A stretch of 64,000 nt of DNA from Burkholderia pyrrocinia (GCF_018417535.1 NZ_CP070977.1:434001-498000), one strand, 5' to 3'. Shown: positions 48,883 through 58,951, counted from the stretch's first letter. The notes: generated by a model not told the origin, from the sequence alone. Program-made: numbers and translations.

Positions 48883-49719
48883 ATGAATTCTGGCTCAAAT
48901 AACTATCACTTCCCCAATCTGCTTGAGGCCTTTTTTATCGTTGTTGTGCTGAATATGGGCGAGTATTTGGCGAACGCGATCATTTGGTCCATCGGACGAA
49001 GTGCGGGGCTTCAACCTATAGCAATCGCAACCATCGGGCGCGTTCTTGCAAACGGACTCGCATTTTCGGTGTTGCTTCACCACAGCAAATTTACCTACCG
49101 GGAGCTGCTGCACGAGGGTGCGGAATCTTGGCGAGCCACGATCTGCCGATTCGCGGTCCCCATTGCGCTGATCACCCCGGGAGTCTTGGTGGTGGTGAGT
49201 GTGGTGGAACTCGGAGTGGGGCAGTTCTTCCCTTGGAACGGGAGTCGAGATGAGGCACGCGAAGCATACTTGAACGGTGGGTTAGGCCTGATCGTGTTGA
49301 CGTGCATGGTTGCACCGTTACTCGAGGAAATGTTGTTTCGCGGAATCATGCTGCGCAGCTTTTTGCGGCAGTATCCGTCAGGCACGGCTATCGCGCATTC
49401 GGCTGCTGTGTTCGGGCTTGCCCATCTGAATGTGTACCAATTCGTTCTTGCTTTCGGGCTCGGACTGTTGATTGGGAGGTTGTACGTGGCCACCCGATCC
49501 CTATTGCCGGGCATGATCCTCCATGCTTGCTACAACACCGCCGTAGTGATCGTTGCACTAAAGACGCCCTTCGATTTGACCAGAGAGAGTCTGCTGGAGG
49601 TCTGGCCCCCATCGTGGTGGTTTGGTGCCCTCGCGATCGGCTGCGTTGGCGCATGGTGGCTAGCCCAAGCTGTTGATGCGACTGAATCCGGCGCATCAAA
49701 TGCGAAAGGGTCCCATTGA
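48883..49719 (+). CDS. CPBP family intramembrane metalloprotease
   Basis: The 278-residue protein has about eight membrane helices and the Abi/CPBP motifs: LEEMLFRGIML (EExxxR, about residue 147), the FxxxH motif in FGLAHLN (about residue 176) and the final HACYN (about residue 214). Members include prenyl-protein proteases and bacteriocin-immunity proteins. Its target is unknown. It stands alone between the lipoprotein operon and a small membrane protein gene. Confidence 0.9.
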   Translation: MNSGSNNYHFPNLLEAFFIVVVLNMGEYLANAIIWSIGRSAGLQPIAIATIGRVLANGLAFSVLLHHSKFTYRELLHEGAESWRATICRFAVPIALITPGVLVVVSVVELGVGQFFPWNGSRDEAREAYLNGGLGLIVLTCMVAPLLEEMLFRGIMLRSFLRQYPSGTAIAHSAAVFGLAHLNVYQFVLAFGLGLLIGRLYVATRSLLPGMILHACYNTAVVIVALKTPFDLTRESLLEVWPPSWWFGALAIGCVGAWWLAQAVDATESGASNAKGSH

Positions 49720-49813
49720 GAGCGATACGGGACACATGTCCGGATTGCTCGGCATTTCGTGCGCTAACTTATGCGAGACACGAGAATTTTCAGTAAATAA
49801 CGGGTAGGAAATC

Positions 49814-50065
49814 ATGCAACAGACACCAGAAACCAGTTGGATCTCGTTCATTCCGCTTCTGATTGCCTGCATCGGTGTAGCCTTTGCCGGCCATTACCTT
49901 GCGAAGGATAAAGGTCGCCCGGTTCTTCGCTGGACGATTCTCTGCATCATCCCGTTCGTCAATTTCTACTGTCTTGCTTATCTTGTCGGTTGCACGAACC
50001 TTCGACTTGAGGCGAAGCTCGATGCGATTTTGAAGGGGCAAGTGCAGAGTGCCGGAACGGAGTAG
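49814..50065 (+). CDS. Small membrane protein, 83 residues
   Basis: The product has two hydrophobic helices (WISFIPLLIACIGVAFAGHYLA and TILCIIPFVNFYCLAYLVG) separated by a charged turn (KDKGRPVLRW), then a short helical tail. This resembles uncharacterised small membrane proteins in the same genus. The ATG follows a purine-rich site. No operon partner is clear. Confidence 0.65.
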   Translation: MQQTPETSWISFIPLLIACIGVAFAGHYLAKDKGRPVLRWTILCIIPFVNFYCLAYLVGCTNLRLEAKLDAILKGQVQSAGTE

Positions 50066-50134
50066 TGTTGTCGATGAGCCGACGGACGATCATCGGGGAA
50101 CGTTTGAGAATGACGCGCACTGCTACGCGAAGCG

Positions 50135-51172
50135 ATGGATGAAGGTAGCCCACTGAAACGCAAACGCCGGAGTTCCAATGACGCATTCTCGGTTCTCGGC
50201 GAAATCGCCGCTAACCGTGGGCTCACGCTCCTCACCGAGCAGTGGAGCGGCGCGCATTCTTCCTACCTGTTTCGTTGTGCGCTTGGTCACGAGTTCACTC
50301 GCATTGGTACGGTCGCGATGCGCGGTACGATATCGTGTCTCGAGTGCGAGCGAAGCAGGGTGGAGCATCGATTTCAAGATGCACTACGTGCCCGCAGAAT
50401 CACGTGTCAAGAGGGACGCTTTCTTGGTCAGAACGTGCGTCAGCACTTCAGGTGCGACCAAGGCCACGAATGGACGACAGAGGCCCGCAAGATTCTTGAG
50501 GGCCATAGTTGTCCGTCATGTGCATTGGCTTACCGCGCCGAACAACTTACGGACAGAAACGGACTGGTACGGCTTCAGGAGGCAGCTGCAATGCATGGTG
50601 GTCGATGCCTTGCCGATGCCTATCTGGGTATCAAGGAAAACTACCTTTGGGAATGCGCGAATGGTCACCGATGGCAGGCGTGCGGATACAGCGTAGTCAA
50701 AGGGGGCTGGTGTCGAAGCTGCTTCGCGCGCCGCAATGGGGATGCGCGCCTCAAGCCAGAACGCCTCTCCGAGATACATGCAAGGGCAGTCTCAAATGGA
50801 GGGGAGTGCCTCGACGAAACGTATCGCGGAAGTAATTCCAAGTACCGGTTCCGATGCGCACGTGGACATGAGTGGTTGGGATGGGGGCACCAGGTCTTAG
50901 AGGGCAAGTGGTGCAGACGCTGCGCTAACCTCGACAGGCGTCGAACGATTGAAGAGATGAGTGCAATTGCAAAGGCTCGGGGCGGCAGGTGCCTGAGTAC
51001 GGAATACTCGGGCTATAACGTCAAGCTGACTTGGGAATGCCACCTCGGGCACGTCTGGTCATCGACGCCAAGCACCGTGATAAGTCGGGGTGCATGGTGC
51101 CCAAATTGTTTTCGATTGCGCGTAACCCGTGATCCAGCTTTGCGTCGACGCTACGATTACAGTGTTAAATAG
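50135..51172 (+). CDS. Protein with five zinc-ribbon repeats
   Basis: The 345-residue protein consists of five units of the form CxxGHxW(x about 11)GxxCxxC, for example FRCDQGHEWTT...CPSC and WECANGHRW...WCRSC. Each is preceded by a GGRCL/GECLDETYxG strand in the last three units. Each unit should bind one zinc ion. Similar treble-clef/zinc-ribbon arrays occur in proteins of mobile regions, often with nucleases. No nuclease domain is seen here, so it may bind nucleic acid or an RNA-protein target. It ends 41 bp before an IS element. The function is not known. Confidence 0.8.
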   Translation: MDEGSPLKRKRRSSNDAFSVLGEIAANRGLTLLTEQWSGAHSSYLFRCALGHEFTRIGTVAMRGTISCLECERSRVEHRFQDALRARRITCQEGRFLGQNVRQHFRCDQGHEWTTEARKILEGHSCPSCALAYRAEQLTDRNGLVRLQEAAAMHGGRCLADAYLGIKENYLWECANGHRWQACGYSVVKGGWCRSCFARRNGDARLKPERLSEIHARAVSNGGECLDETYRGSNSKYRFRCARGHEWLGWGHQVLEGKWCRRCANLDRRRTIEEMSAIAKARGGRCLSTEYSGYNVKLTWECHLGHVWSSTPSTVISRGAWCPNCFRLRVTRDPALRRRYDYSVK

Positions 51173-51307
51173 GCGGGTCATGTGTTGTGCCGCAAGTGAA
51201 CGAATGCGGCGAGTGGAGCAGCCCCCTGAAACGCCGGACACAGTCACCCACTTACAATAACGGGTAGGCATAAGACTGTGTTTTTGACTAACACCAGGCA
51301 GGAAGTG

Positions 51308-51673
51308 ATGGAAGTGTTGACGGGCCCGGAGCGCCGGCGGCGCTGGACGGCGGAGCAGAAGCTGGCGATGGTTCGCGAGAGTTTGGAGCCGGGGAAATCG
51401 GTTTCGATGGTCGCGCGCCAGCACGGCGTGAATCCGAACCAACTGTTCCACTGGCGCAAGTTGTACCAGGATGGGAGCCTGTCAGCGGTCAAGGCTGGCG
51501 AGGAAGTAGTTCCGGCCTCGGAACTGGCCGACGCGCTCAAGCAGATTCGTGAGCTGCAACGGATGCTCGGCAAGAAGACCATGGAGAACGAGATTCTCCG
51601 CGAAGCAGTCGAGTACGGCCGGGCAAAAAAATGGATAGCGCACTCGCCCTCGCTGCCGGAGGACGACCAGTGA
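51308..51673 (+). CDS. IS2-group transposase OrfA
   Basis: The 121-residue helix-turn-helix protein starts [21 protein letters not shown] and includes [30 protein letters not shown] and a leucine-rich C-terminal helix. The ATG at 51308 matches the IS2 OrfA start; a GTG ten codons earlier is also in frame. It overlaps orfB by 43 bp. Confidence 0.92.
   Translation: MEVLTGPERRRRWTAEQKLAMVRESLEPGKSVSMVARQHGVNPNQLFHWRKLYQDGSLSAVKAGEEVVPASELADALKQIRELQRMLGKKTMENEILREAVEYGRAKKWIAHSPSLPEDDQ
51625..51632 (+). promoter_or_regulatory. Programmed -1 frameshift site (A7)
   Basis: Seven A followed by TGG lie in the orfA/orfB overlap. IS3-family elements shift ribosomes at such A-rich heptamers to make OrfAB. 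Confidence 0.75.
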
Positions 51674-52518
51674 AACTGGTTTGTGAAGTTCTCGGCGTGT
51701 CGCGCTCGAACGTATCGGCACGACTGTCGCGTCCGGCGACGTGGCGCGATGGCCGTCAATCGAGGCAGACTGACGACGCGGTCGCGGTCGAGGAAATCCG
51801 CCGGGTCATCGGCGATTTGCCCAGCTATGGCTATCGCCGGGTTTGGGGCATATTGCGCAACGAGCGCGTCGCGGTTGGGCTGGTGCCGTTCAATGCCAAG
51901 CGCATCTATCGCGTCATGCGCACACATGGGTTGCTGATGCAGCGTCGACCGATTCCGCCTCGCCCCCAACGTCGACACGACGGCAAGGTGGCCGTAGCGC
52001 GCAGCAATCAGCGATGGTGCTCCGATGGATTCGAGTTTCGCTGTGACAACGGCGAGCCGCTGCGCGTGACGTTTGCGCTGGACTGCTGCGACCGCGAGGC
52101 GATGAGCTGGGCGGCCACGACGGCAGGCCACAGCGGTGACATCGTGCGCGACGTGATGCTGGCTGCAGTGGAAAATCGGTTTGGCAACGAACTGCATACC
52201 CCGTCCGAAATCGAGTGGCTGAGCGACAACGGTTCGGGCTACACGGCCGACGACACGCGTCGGTTCGCAGCGGCCATCGGCCTGAAGCCATTGACCACGC
52301 CGGTGTGCAGCCCACAAAGTAACGGGATGGCCGAGAGCTTCGTGAAGACGATGAAACGCGACTACGTCGCCTTCATGCCGAAGCCGGACGCAGCGACTGC
52401 TGCACGCAACTTGGCCATCGCGTTCGAGCATTACAACGAGAAACATCCCCATAGCGCGCTGAAATACCACTCGCCTCGCGAGTTCCGGCGCTCGATGGAT
52501 TCAGCAACCTTAGTGTGA
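51631..52518 (+). CDS. IS2-group transposase OrfB
   Basis: The 295-residue DDE integrase carries the catalytic residues in RWCSDGFEF (first Asp), [13 protein letters not shown] (second Asp) and [16 protein letters not shown] (Glu). Its ATG lies at the slippery A7 run, so the active enzyme is probably the OrfAB fusion. No disabling mutation is seen. Confidence 0.94.
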   Translation: MDSALALAAGGRPVKLVCEVLGVSRSNVSARLSRPATWRDGRQSRQTDDAVAVEEIRRVIGDLPSYGYRRVWGILRNERVAVGLVPFNAKRIYRVMRTHGLLMQRRPIPPRPQRRHDGKVAVARSNQRWCSDGFEFRCDNGEPLRVTFALDCCDREAMSWAATTAGHSGDIVRDVMLAAVENRFGNELHTPSEIEWLSDNGSGYTADDTRRFAAAIGLKPLTTPVCSPQSNGMAESFVKTMKRDYVAFMPKPDAATAARNLAIAFEHYNEKHPHSALKYHSPREFRRSMDSATLV

Positions 52519-52627
52519 CGCGGTGTCCGGTATTACAGGGGCAACTCCAGCGAGATCGAGTGCGAATAGCAGAGGAGAATGAAACTTCGTGTCGTTGGTT
52601 GCTTGAATCGAGCGACGCCTCTGCACG

Positions 52628-53998
52628 ATGCTTTCGGCCGTTTCTTTGGAACTAGACAACAAAGACGTGTATATACAGCTCACCGAACAACAGGTTTTAG
52701 CGTTGGCACCAGATAGCAGTTCGGCTGCGAATGGCAAGAAGCTGGCGCAGCCGAAGCAGTGGCCGATGCTCGGGCGCAATGATCGCGTGGTGTGGGGAGA
52801 GTGCCAGGGGAGTGGCAAGAATCCCTATCAGGTCCGTGTAGACCTCGGAGACTTCGCGAGCAAATGTTCGTGTCCCAGCTTCAAGTTCCCGTGCAAGCAT
52901 GCGCTTGGCTTATTGCTTCTAAGCGCCAACCAGCCGGACTTCGTTGAAGTTGCCGACGAGCCCGAATGGGTCAGCGAATGGCTGAACAAGCGGGCGGACA
53001 ATGCGGCCAAAAAGGAGGCGCGGGCGGTCGCCAAGGCGGAAGCGCCGGTGGACGAAGTCGCGCAGCGAAGACGTGCCGAGAAGCGCGAAGCGCGCGTCAT
53101 TGACGGCATGGCCGGCTTGCAAGTTTGGCTGGAGGATCTGGTACGCAACGGACTCGCGCGCTTGCCGGCGCAGGGCCCCGCGTTCTGGGAGCAGATGGCG
53201 GCACGACTGGTCGACGCGCAGGCAACCGGCCTGGCCGCGCGAGTGCGCGCGTTGGCGGACTTGCCGGGAAGTCATGAAGCATGGCCCGAACGATTGCTGG
53301 CCGAGCTCGGGCGCCTGGCGTTGGCGGTCCGTGCCCATGAGCGGTTCGATTCTCTCCCGCCGGATCTGCAGCAGCATCTTCGTCAACTGATCGGTTTCAG
53401 TCAACGTGAAGAAGACGTGCTGGCCGATGGCGAAGCATTGCGCGATCGTTGGCACGTGTTCGGACAGATCGTCGACGCAGACGAGCGCGTGCGTGTACAG
53501 CGGACTTGGCTTTTGGGCGAGATGAGCGGTCGACGTGCGCTGTTCCTGCGGTTTGCCGCAGGCAATCAGCCGTTTCCCGAGACCTGGTTGCCCGGCGCCA
53601 GGTTCGATGGCGAATTGGTTTTCTGGCCGGGTGCCGGATCGCAGCGTGCCATGCTGAAAGGCACAGCGGCGCCGTTGCCGTCGCCCGTTGCATTTTCGCG
53701 TACTCGGGATCAGCTCGGCATGCTCGACGATGCCGCGAACGCCCTGGCCGCCAACCCCTGGCATGATCGCCTTGCAACCGTGCTGGACGCAATCGTGCCG
53801 GTGCTCACCGGCGGGATGTGGCATGCGATCGATGCGACAGGCCATGGGTTGCCGCTTCACGGCAGCAACCACTGGACATGGCTGGCGATTGCCGGTGGTC
53901 GCCCTCGGGCCGTTGCGGTGGAGTGGGACGGTTGGGCGATTCGGCCACTGGGCCTGTATGCCGACGGACGCTATCAAAGCCTGACAGGAGTCGCATGA
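52628..53998 (+). CDS. SWIM zinc-finger protein
   Basis: The 456-residue protein has a SWIM motif, CSCPSFKFPCKHALGL (CxC...CxH, about residues 78-93), preceded by the typical beta hairpin YQVRVDLGDFASKC. The remainder is helical with a charged Lys/Ala region (about 125-160) and ends in a beta-rich part. SWIM fingers bind DNA or proteins. It is the first gene of a five-gene operon; the next gene's ATG overlaps its stop (ATGATG/TGA). The start at 52628 is the first in-frame ATG, about 80 bp after the IS element. Confidence 0.88.
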   Translation: MLSAVSLELDNKDVYIQLTEQQVLALAPDSSSAANGKKLAQPKQWPMLGRNDRVVWGECQGSGKNPYQVRVDLGDFASKCSCPSFKFPCKHALGLLLLSANQPDFVEVADEPEWVSEWLNKRADNAAKKEARAVAKAEAPVDEVAQRRRAEKREARVIDGMAGLQVWLEDLVRNGLARLPAQGPAFWEQMAARLVDAQATGLAARVRALADLPGSHEAWPERLLAELGRLALAVRAHERFDSLPPDLQQHLRQLIGFSQREEDVLADGEALRDRWHVFGQIVDADERVRVQRTWLLGEMSGRRALFLRFAAGNQPFPETWLPGARFDGELVFWPGAGSQRAMLKGTAAPLPSPVAFSRTRDQLGMLDDAANALAANPWHDRLATVLDAIVPVLTGGMWHAIDATGHGLPLHGSNHWTWLAIAGGRPRAVAVEWDGWAIRPLGLYADGRYQSLTGVA

Positions 53999-55578
53999 TG
54001 CATGAACTCGTTCGCATCGCGCTCGTCGGAACGGCCAACGCGCCGCAGGACACGCCCACGCTCGCGGAGATCGACGCGTTGTTGCCCGACGGAAGCCGGG
54101 AACAACGCGTGTTATGGCAGGCCGGGAGCCTAGCTGTGTACAGCGATGCCGGACGGCTGCCGCATCCAACGAAACTGCCGTGCGCCGCGCCGGACGAAAC
54201 GGTACCGGAAATGCCGGCAGCGCTCGTGCCCTTGGTCGCTGCCGCGATCTCGGACGAGATACCGGAACTCGGCGAATGGCTGGCGCCGCGCGTCGCGCAG
54301 GCCGGCTATCGCTTGCCGCCGGCACTGTTGCCGCGCGTGCTCGGCAAGGCCGCTGCGTTGACACATTGGCATGACGTCCTCGGTGAACGCGGTTGGTGGC
54401 TCGCATTGCAGAATCCGGACTGGGATGCGCGCCTGAGGAAGCTTCAGCCTCCGGAGCTGGATGAAGCGGCGTTGCTGCGTATCTGGGACGAGGGTGACAC
54501 GACTGAACGTGCCAACGCGCTAGCGGCGTTGCATGGCATCGATGCCGCCAAGGCGCGCGATTTGCTGGTCGCCGTTCTGCCGCAGGAGAGGGCGGATCAG
54601 CGCCAGCAGTTCGTCAACGCGTTGGCGGCCCATCTGGGTGCGGAGGATGAGGCGCTCCTCGAAAGCCTGCTCGACGATCGTGCACAAACGGTACGGATCG
54701 CGGCGGCCGACCTGCTCGCCCGACTGCCAGCCTCGGCCTTCATGCGCCGGATGTCGGCGCGGGCCGATGCCTGTCTGCGCTGGCAAGCGGCGACACCCAT
54801 CAATGGCGCCGTCGCCAAGTTTGCCGCGTTACTGGGTAAGCGCAACGACCCGGCGTTGTTCGTCGACATCCCCAGCGAACTGCCGAAAGATTGGGCGCGC
54901 GATGGCATTGTCGATGTGACGCATCACGGGGAGGGAAAGCGTGCGTCCTGGTTGCGGCAGGTGCTGTCGCTGATTCCACCCGCGCGCTGGACCGAAGCCG
55001 CAGGCACAGAAGCGCAAGAGTTGATTCCATTGATGGCCCGCAATGACTGGGCCGATGCGCTGTTGGCCGGATGTGCTACCGCGGCGTGTCGAGCAAGCGA
55101 TCACGAGTGGTCGGCAGCCTTCCTGAGGTTTGCATTGGGAAGCGACGAACCGATGGCTCGATTGGGTGCGCTGATACCTGCCCTGTGGGAAGCTTCGCTT
55201 CCGGTCGTTTGCGAAAGCGAGCTGTGCCGCCAGCTTGCGTTGGGCGAGGTCGACTTGGCTTCGGCATTCGCTCGCCGGCTGGATGCGCCGTGGCCGACCG
55301 AGGTCATTCGCACCTTGTCTCGGACATTCTTCTCGGATGCCAAACAAACCCGCACGCCAACAGACCTGATGCTGCGCTACGACCTGGCCGCTCTGGTCAA
55401 GCTGGCGATATTGCGCGCGGCCGATGACGATCTGGCGCTACTGACACCGATCGTCGAACTGTATGGCAGCTGGCTCGGCAGCGAATTCGCCGGCCAATCA
55501 CGAATGCTGGAGCAGGCGCGTGAAATCGTCACGCTCATGCAAGCCAAACACACCATAATCAAGGAGATGCCGCTATGA
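53995..55578 (+). CDS. DUF5691 family protein
   Basis: The 527-residue protein starts MMHELVRIALVGTANAP and is predicted to be all-helical, with HEAT-like alternation (RADQRQQFVNALAAHLGAEDEALLESLLDDRAQTVRIAAADLLARL). It matches the DUF5691 proteins that accompany SWIM, MoxR, DUF5682 and VWA genes in other bacteria. It probably acts as a scaffold. Its start overlaps the SWIM stop, and its stop overlaps the MoxR ATG. The open frame extends upstream, but that part lies inside the SWIM gene. Confidence 0.85.
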   Translation: MMHELVRIALVGTANAPQDTPTLAEIDALLPDGSREQRVLWQAGSLAVYSDAGRLPHPTKLPCAAPDETVPEMPAALVPLVAAAISDEIPELGEWLAPRVAQAGYRLPPALLPRVLGKAAALTHWHDVLGERGWWLALQNPDWDARLRKLQPPELDEAALLRIWDEGDTTERANALAALHGIDAAKARDLLVAVLPQERADQRQQFVNALAAHLGAEDEALLESLLDDRAQTVRIAAADLLARLPASAFMRRMSARADACLRWQAATPINGAVAKFAALLGKRNDPALFVDIPSELPKDWARDGIVDVTHHGEGKRASWLRQVLSLIPPARWTEAAGTEAQELIPLMARNDWADALLAGCATAACRASDHEWSAAFLRFALGSDEPMARLGALIPALWEASLPVVCESELCRQLALGEVDLASAFARRLDAPWPTEVIRTLSRTFFSDAKQTRTPTDLMLRYDLAALVKLAILRAADDDLALLTPIVELYGSWLGSEFAGQSRMLEQAREIVTLMQAKHTIIKEMPL

Positions 55579-56666
55579 GCGACAACCTGAATACCGTGCT
55601 GCGCCAGCACGCCGAAACGCAATATGCCGAAGAGCTGGCTGAACTGGCGCGCGACGACAAGCGTACACGGCCAGCAAACTGGCGGTTGTCGCCGTGGGCA
55701 GTCAAGACTTACTTGCTGGGCGGCGAGCTGGACAATGGCTTCGAGGTGACGCCGAAATACATTGGTAGCGGTCGCCTGATCGAGATCGCCGTCGCCACGC
55801 TTGCAACCGACCGCGCGTTACTGCTTTACGGCGTCCCGGGCACGGCAAAGAGCTGGGTATCGGAACACTTGGCCGCGGCGATTAGCGGGGATTCCACGCT
55901 GTTGATTCAGGGCACGGCCGGCACGGATGAAACGGCATTGCGGTACGGCTGGAACTATGCGCGCCTGTTGTCGGAAGGTCCGTCCGAGCGCGCGCTGGTG
56001 CCCAGCCCGATGCTCAACGCGATGCGCGACGGCAAGCTGGCGCGGCTGGAGGAGATGACGCGTGTGCCGAGCGAGGTGCAGGACACGCTGATTACGCTCC
56101 TGTCGGAAAAGACCCTACCGGTGCCGGAACTCGGGATCGAAGTGCAGGCCCAGCGCGGCTTCAACGTGATAGCGACCGCGAACAATCGGGACCGTGGCGT
56201 CAACGAGATGTCGTCCGCCTTGATGCGCCGCTTCAACACCGTGATCCTGCCGACGCCGGAGACGTTCGACGAGGAAGTCGCGATCGTCAGCCGCCGCGTC
56301 GCCGAATTGGGCAGGGCGCTGGCGCTGCCGGCCGAGAAGCCTGCGCTGCAGGAAGTGCGTCGCGTGGTCGCTGTGTTCCGCGAATTGCGCAACGGCGTGA
56401 CCGAAGACGGGAAGACCAAAATCAAGTCTCCGAGCGGCACATTGTCGACCGCGGAAGCGATTTCGGTGCTCGGCCACGGCATGGCCGTGGCCGGCTATTA
56501 CAGCGATGGCGTATTGCGTGCCGCCGATCTGGCAGCTGGCCTGAGCGGAGCGATCGTCAAGGACCCGGTACAGGACAAGCTGGTCTGGATGGAGTACCTG
56601 AAGACGGTCGTCAAGGAGCGCGACGACTGGAAGGACCTGTACCGCGCTTGTATGGAAGTGGCCTGA
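55575..56666 (+). CDS. MoxR-type AAA+ ATPase
   Basis: The 363-residue protein has Walker A GVPGTAKSW (about residues 83-91), a MoxR-type Walker B region (ARLEEMTRVPSEVQDTL), sensor 1 in FNVIATANNRD and an arginine finger region SSALMRRFN. MoxR ATPases remodel or activate protein complexes, often with a VWA-domain partner. The ATG overlaps the previous stop (ATGA) and its own stop overlaps the next ATG (TGATG), which means tight translational coupling. Confidence 0.94.
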   Translation: MSDNLNTVLRQHAETQYAEELAELARDDKRTRPANWRLSPWAVKTYLLGGELDNGFEVTPKYIGSGRLIEIAVATLATDRALLLYGVPGTAKSWVSEHLAAAISGDSTLLIQGTAGTDETALRYGWNYARLLSEGPSERALVPSPMLNAMRDGKLARLEEMTRVPSEVQDTLITLLSEKTLPVPELGIEVQAQRGFNVIATANNRDRGVNEMSSALMRRFNTVILPTPETFDEEVAIVSRRVAELGRALALPAEKPALQEVRRVVAVFRELRNGVTEDGKTKIKSPSGTLSTAEAISVLGHGMAVAGYYSDGVLRAADLAAGLSGAIVKDPVQDKLVWMEYLKTVVKERDDWKDLYRACMEVA

Positions 56667-58951
56667 TGGCGGTTCGCTATTACGGCATCCGCCACCATGG
56701 CCCCGGTTGCGCACGCGCGCTGGCGGCGGCGCTGACGGTGCAACAGCCCGATATCGTATTGCTCGAAGGGCCGCCGGAAGCGGACGCCATCGTCGGATGG
56801 GCGGGCGATACTGCGATGCAGCCACCCGTGGCGCTACTGGTCTACCCGACCGAAGCGCCGCGGCTGGGGGTGTTTTATCCGTTTGCCGAGTTTTCGCCGG
56901 AATGGCAGGCAATGCGTCATGCCGTGGCACGCAACGTACCGCTGTGGTTCATGGACCTGCCGGCCGCGCATGGTTTCGCCGAGTCCATCGCCCGGGAACG
57001 GGAGGTGGCCGAAGCGATGCCAGAGGCCGCTGACGGTGCCGTCGATGCAGCGGGGGAAACCGAGGAATCCGGGAAACGCGGGTTGTCGGAGACGCCGGAA
57101 GAAGAATTGCCGCCGGCATGGCGGATGGACCCGATCGGTGAATTGTCTCGCGCCGCTGGCTACGACGATCACGAATTGTGGTGGGAGATCGAAGTCGAAC
57201 AGCGCCGCGACGCAGGCGAGCTGTTCGCGGCCATCGAGGAGGCCATGGCCGCGTTGCGCGAACATGCGCCGGCGCCCTCGGTGCGCGAAGCGCGACGTGA
57301 AGCCCATATGCGCAAACAGATACGCGAAGCGCAAAAAGCCGGCTATCAAAACGTCGCTGTCGTGTGCGGTGCATGGCACATACCGGCATTGACCCAGGCC
57401 GCCAAGATCAAGGACGACACGGCGCTCCTCAAGGGTTTGCCGAAAACTCGGACCGAAGCGACCTGGGTACCGTGGAGTGACGACCGCCTGGCCTATACCG
57501 GAGGTTACGGTGCTGGCGTTGAATCGCCAGGCTGGTATCGTCACCTGTGGCAGAGCCCGGACTCAGCCGGCTTGCGTTGGGTAACGGAGAGCGCGCGACT
57601 GATGCGTGCTGAAGGTCTCGACGTGCCGTCTGCCAGCGTGATCGAAACGGTGCGCCTGGCAGACGCGCTTGCCGCCATGCGGGGGCTGCCGCTGCCGGGG
57701 CTCGCCGAGCACCGTGAAGCGATGATGACCGTACTCTGTCATGGACAGGTCGAACCGCTGGCCTTGATTCGCCACAATCTGGAAGTCGGCGATCGATTGG
57801 GCGCGGTGCCCGAATCCGTCGCCGCCGCACCGTTACAGCGCGACCTGGAGGCATGTCAAAAGCGCGTACGGCTCAAACCCACGACCGAGATCAAGCAGAT
57901 CGATCTCGATCTGCGCGAAGAGGGCGGTCGACAGCGCAGTGTGTTGTTGCATCGTCTCAACTTGCTCGACGTGGGTTGGGGCACGCTGCTGCGAGACAAC
58001 AACCGCACCGGCACGTTTCGCGAGGCGTGGGAACTGCGCTGGCGTCCGGACATGGTCGTTGCGCTCATTGCCACCAGTCGCTACGGCAACACGATCGTGG
58101 ATGCGGCAACGCATCGGCTGTGCGAAATCGCGCGCTCGGGCGCCGACTTGCCGCGATTGACCGCGATGCTCGACCAGGCCGTGCTGGCGCGATTGCCCGT
58201 CGCAATCGATACCCTGCTGGCCTGCGTGCAGACGCAGGCGGCTGTCGCGGCCGATCTCGTGCATCTGATGACGGCACTGTTGCCGTTGGTGCGTGTGGTC
58301 CGATACGGCGACGTGCGGGGGACCACCGTCACTGATCTGCAGCCGATCATCGAAGCACTGGTCGAACGTATCGTCATCGGTCTCCCTGCCGCGACAAGCA
58401 ACATCGACGAGGCCGCCGCCACAGGAATGCTGGTGCATATGGACGGCGTGCAGGACTCGCTCGATACCCTCGGCATTGCGGCATTACGGGACGAATGGCT
58501 CGATTGCCTGGTCAGGCTGACCGCGGATGGCACCGTTGCCCCGACAGTGCGCGGATTCGCACTGCGTCTCGCTTTCGACCGTCACCGTATCGACGCCGAG
58601 GAAGTTGCGCGCCAGGCAGGATTGGCGCTTGCCGCCGTCGTATCGCCGGCGGCATCCACCGGCTGGCTGACCGGACTTTTGCGCGGAAGCGGGCTGTTGC
58701 TGCTGCAACACGACGCACTCTGGCGTGTCATCGATACATGGCTTGCCGGTCTCGCTCACGACGTCTTTCTCGAGCGTTTGCCACTGTTGCGCCGCGCATT
58801 TGCCGATTTCCAGGCTGCCGAGCGGCGTGAAATGGGCGGCAAGGTCCGACGGCTCGATGCATCTGCCGTGGAGGCAGCCGCCGTCGTCGAACTTGACCGT
58901 GCGCGGGCCGTCCGTGTCCTGCCGGTGCTTGCCGCGATCCTTGGGAAATGA
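56666..58951 (+). CDS. DUF5682 family protein
   Basis: The 761-residue protein begins with YYGIRHHGPGCARALAAAL and contains VVCGAWHIPALTQ (about residue 234), features shared by DUF5682 and faintly reminiscent of EreA/ChaN/TraB-like folds with conserved histidines. The rest is helical. It may be the effector or an enzyme of the operon; nothing in the sequence decides this. Its start overlaps the MoxR stop and the VWA gene starts 1 bp after its own stop. Confidence 0.84.
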   Translation: MAVRYYGIRHHGPGCARALAAALTVQQPDIVLLEGPPEADAIVGWAGDTAMQPPVALLVYPTEAPRLGVFYPFAEFSPEWQAMRHAVARNVPLWFMDLPAAHGFAESIAREREVAEAMPEAADGAVDAAGETEESGKRGLSETPEEELPPAWRMDPIGELSRAAGYDDHELWWEIEVEQRRDAGELFAAIEEAMAALREHAPAPSVREARREAHMRKQIREAQKAGYQNVAVVCGAWHIPALTQAAKIKDDTALLKGLPKTRTEATWVPWSDDRLAYTGGYGAGVESPGWYRHLWQSPDSAGLRWVTESARLMRAEGLDVPSASVIETVRLADALAAMRGLPLPGLAEHREAMMTVLCHGQVEPLALIRHNLEVGDRLGAVPESVAAAPLQRDLEACQKRVRLKPTTEIKQIDLDLREEGGRQRSVLLHRLNLLDVGWGTLLRDNNRTGTFREAWELRWRPDMVVALIATSRYGNTIVDAATHRLCEIARSGADLPRLTAMLDQAVLARLPVAIDTLLACVQTQAAVAADLVHLMTALLPLVRVVRYGDVRGTTVTDLQPIIEALVERIVIGLPAATSNIDEAAATGMLVHMDGVQDSLDTLGIAALRDEWLDCLVRLTADGTVAPTVRGFALRLAFDRHRIDAEEVARQAGLALAAVVSPAASTGWLTGLLRGSGLLLLQHDALWRVIDTWLAGLAHDVFLERLPLLRRAFADFQAAERREMGGKVRRLDASAVEAAAVVELDRARAVRVLPVLAAILGK

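Larger units (their letters stand above)
51214..52549 (+). mobile_element. Intact IS3-family element, IS2 group (1336 bp)
   Basis: The element has terminal inverted repeats, a perfect 5-bp target duplication and two overlapping frames, orfA and orfB, which should produce the transposase OrfAB by -1 frameshifting at the A7 run at 51625-51631. The length matches IS2 (about 1.33 kb). The clean duplication shows a fairly recent insertion. It sits between the zinc-ribbon protein and the SWIM-MoxR-VWA operon without breaking a recognisable gene. Confidence 0.93.
51209..52554 (+). repeat. 5-bp target duplication and terminal inverted repeats of the IS element
   Basis: GCGAG flanks the element on both sides (51209-51213 and 52550-52554). 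The ends are imperfect inverted repeats of about 28 bp, beginning TGGAG on each side and sharing GCCCC and CCGGACAC. Confidence 0.9.
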
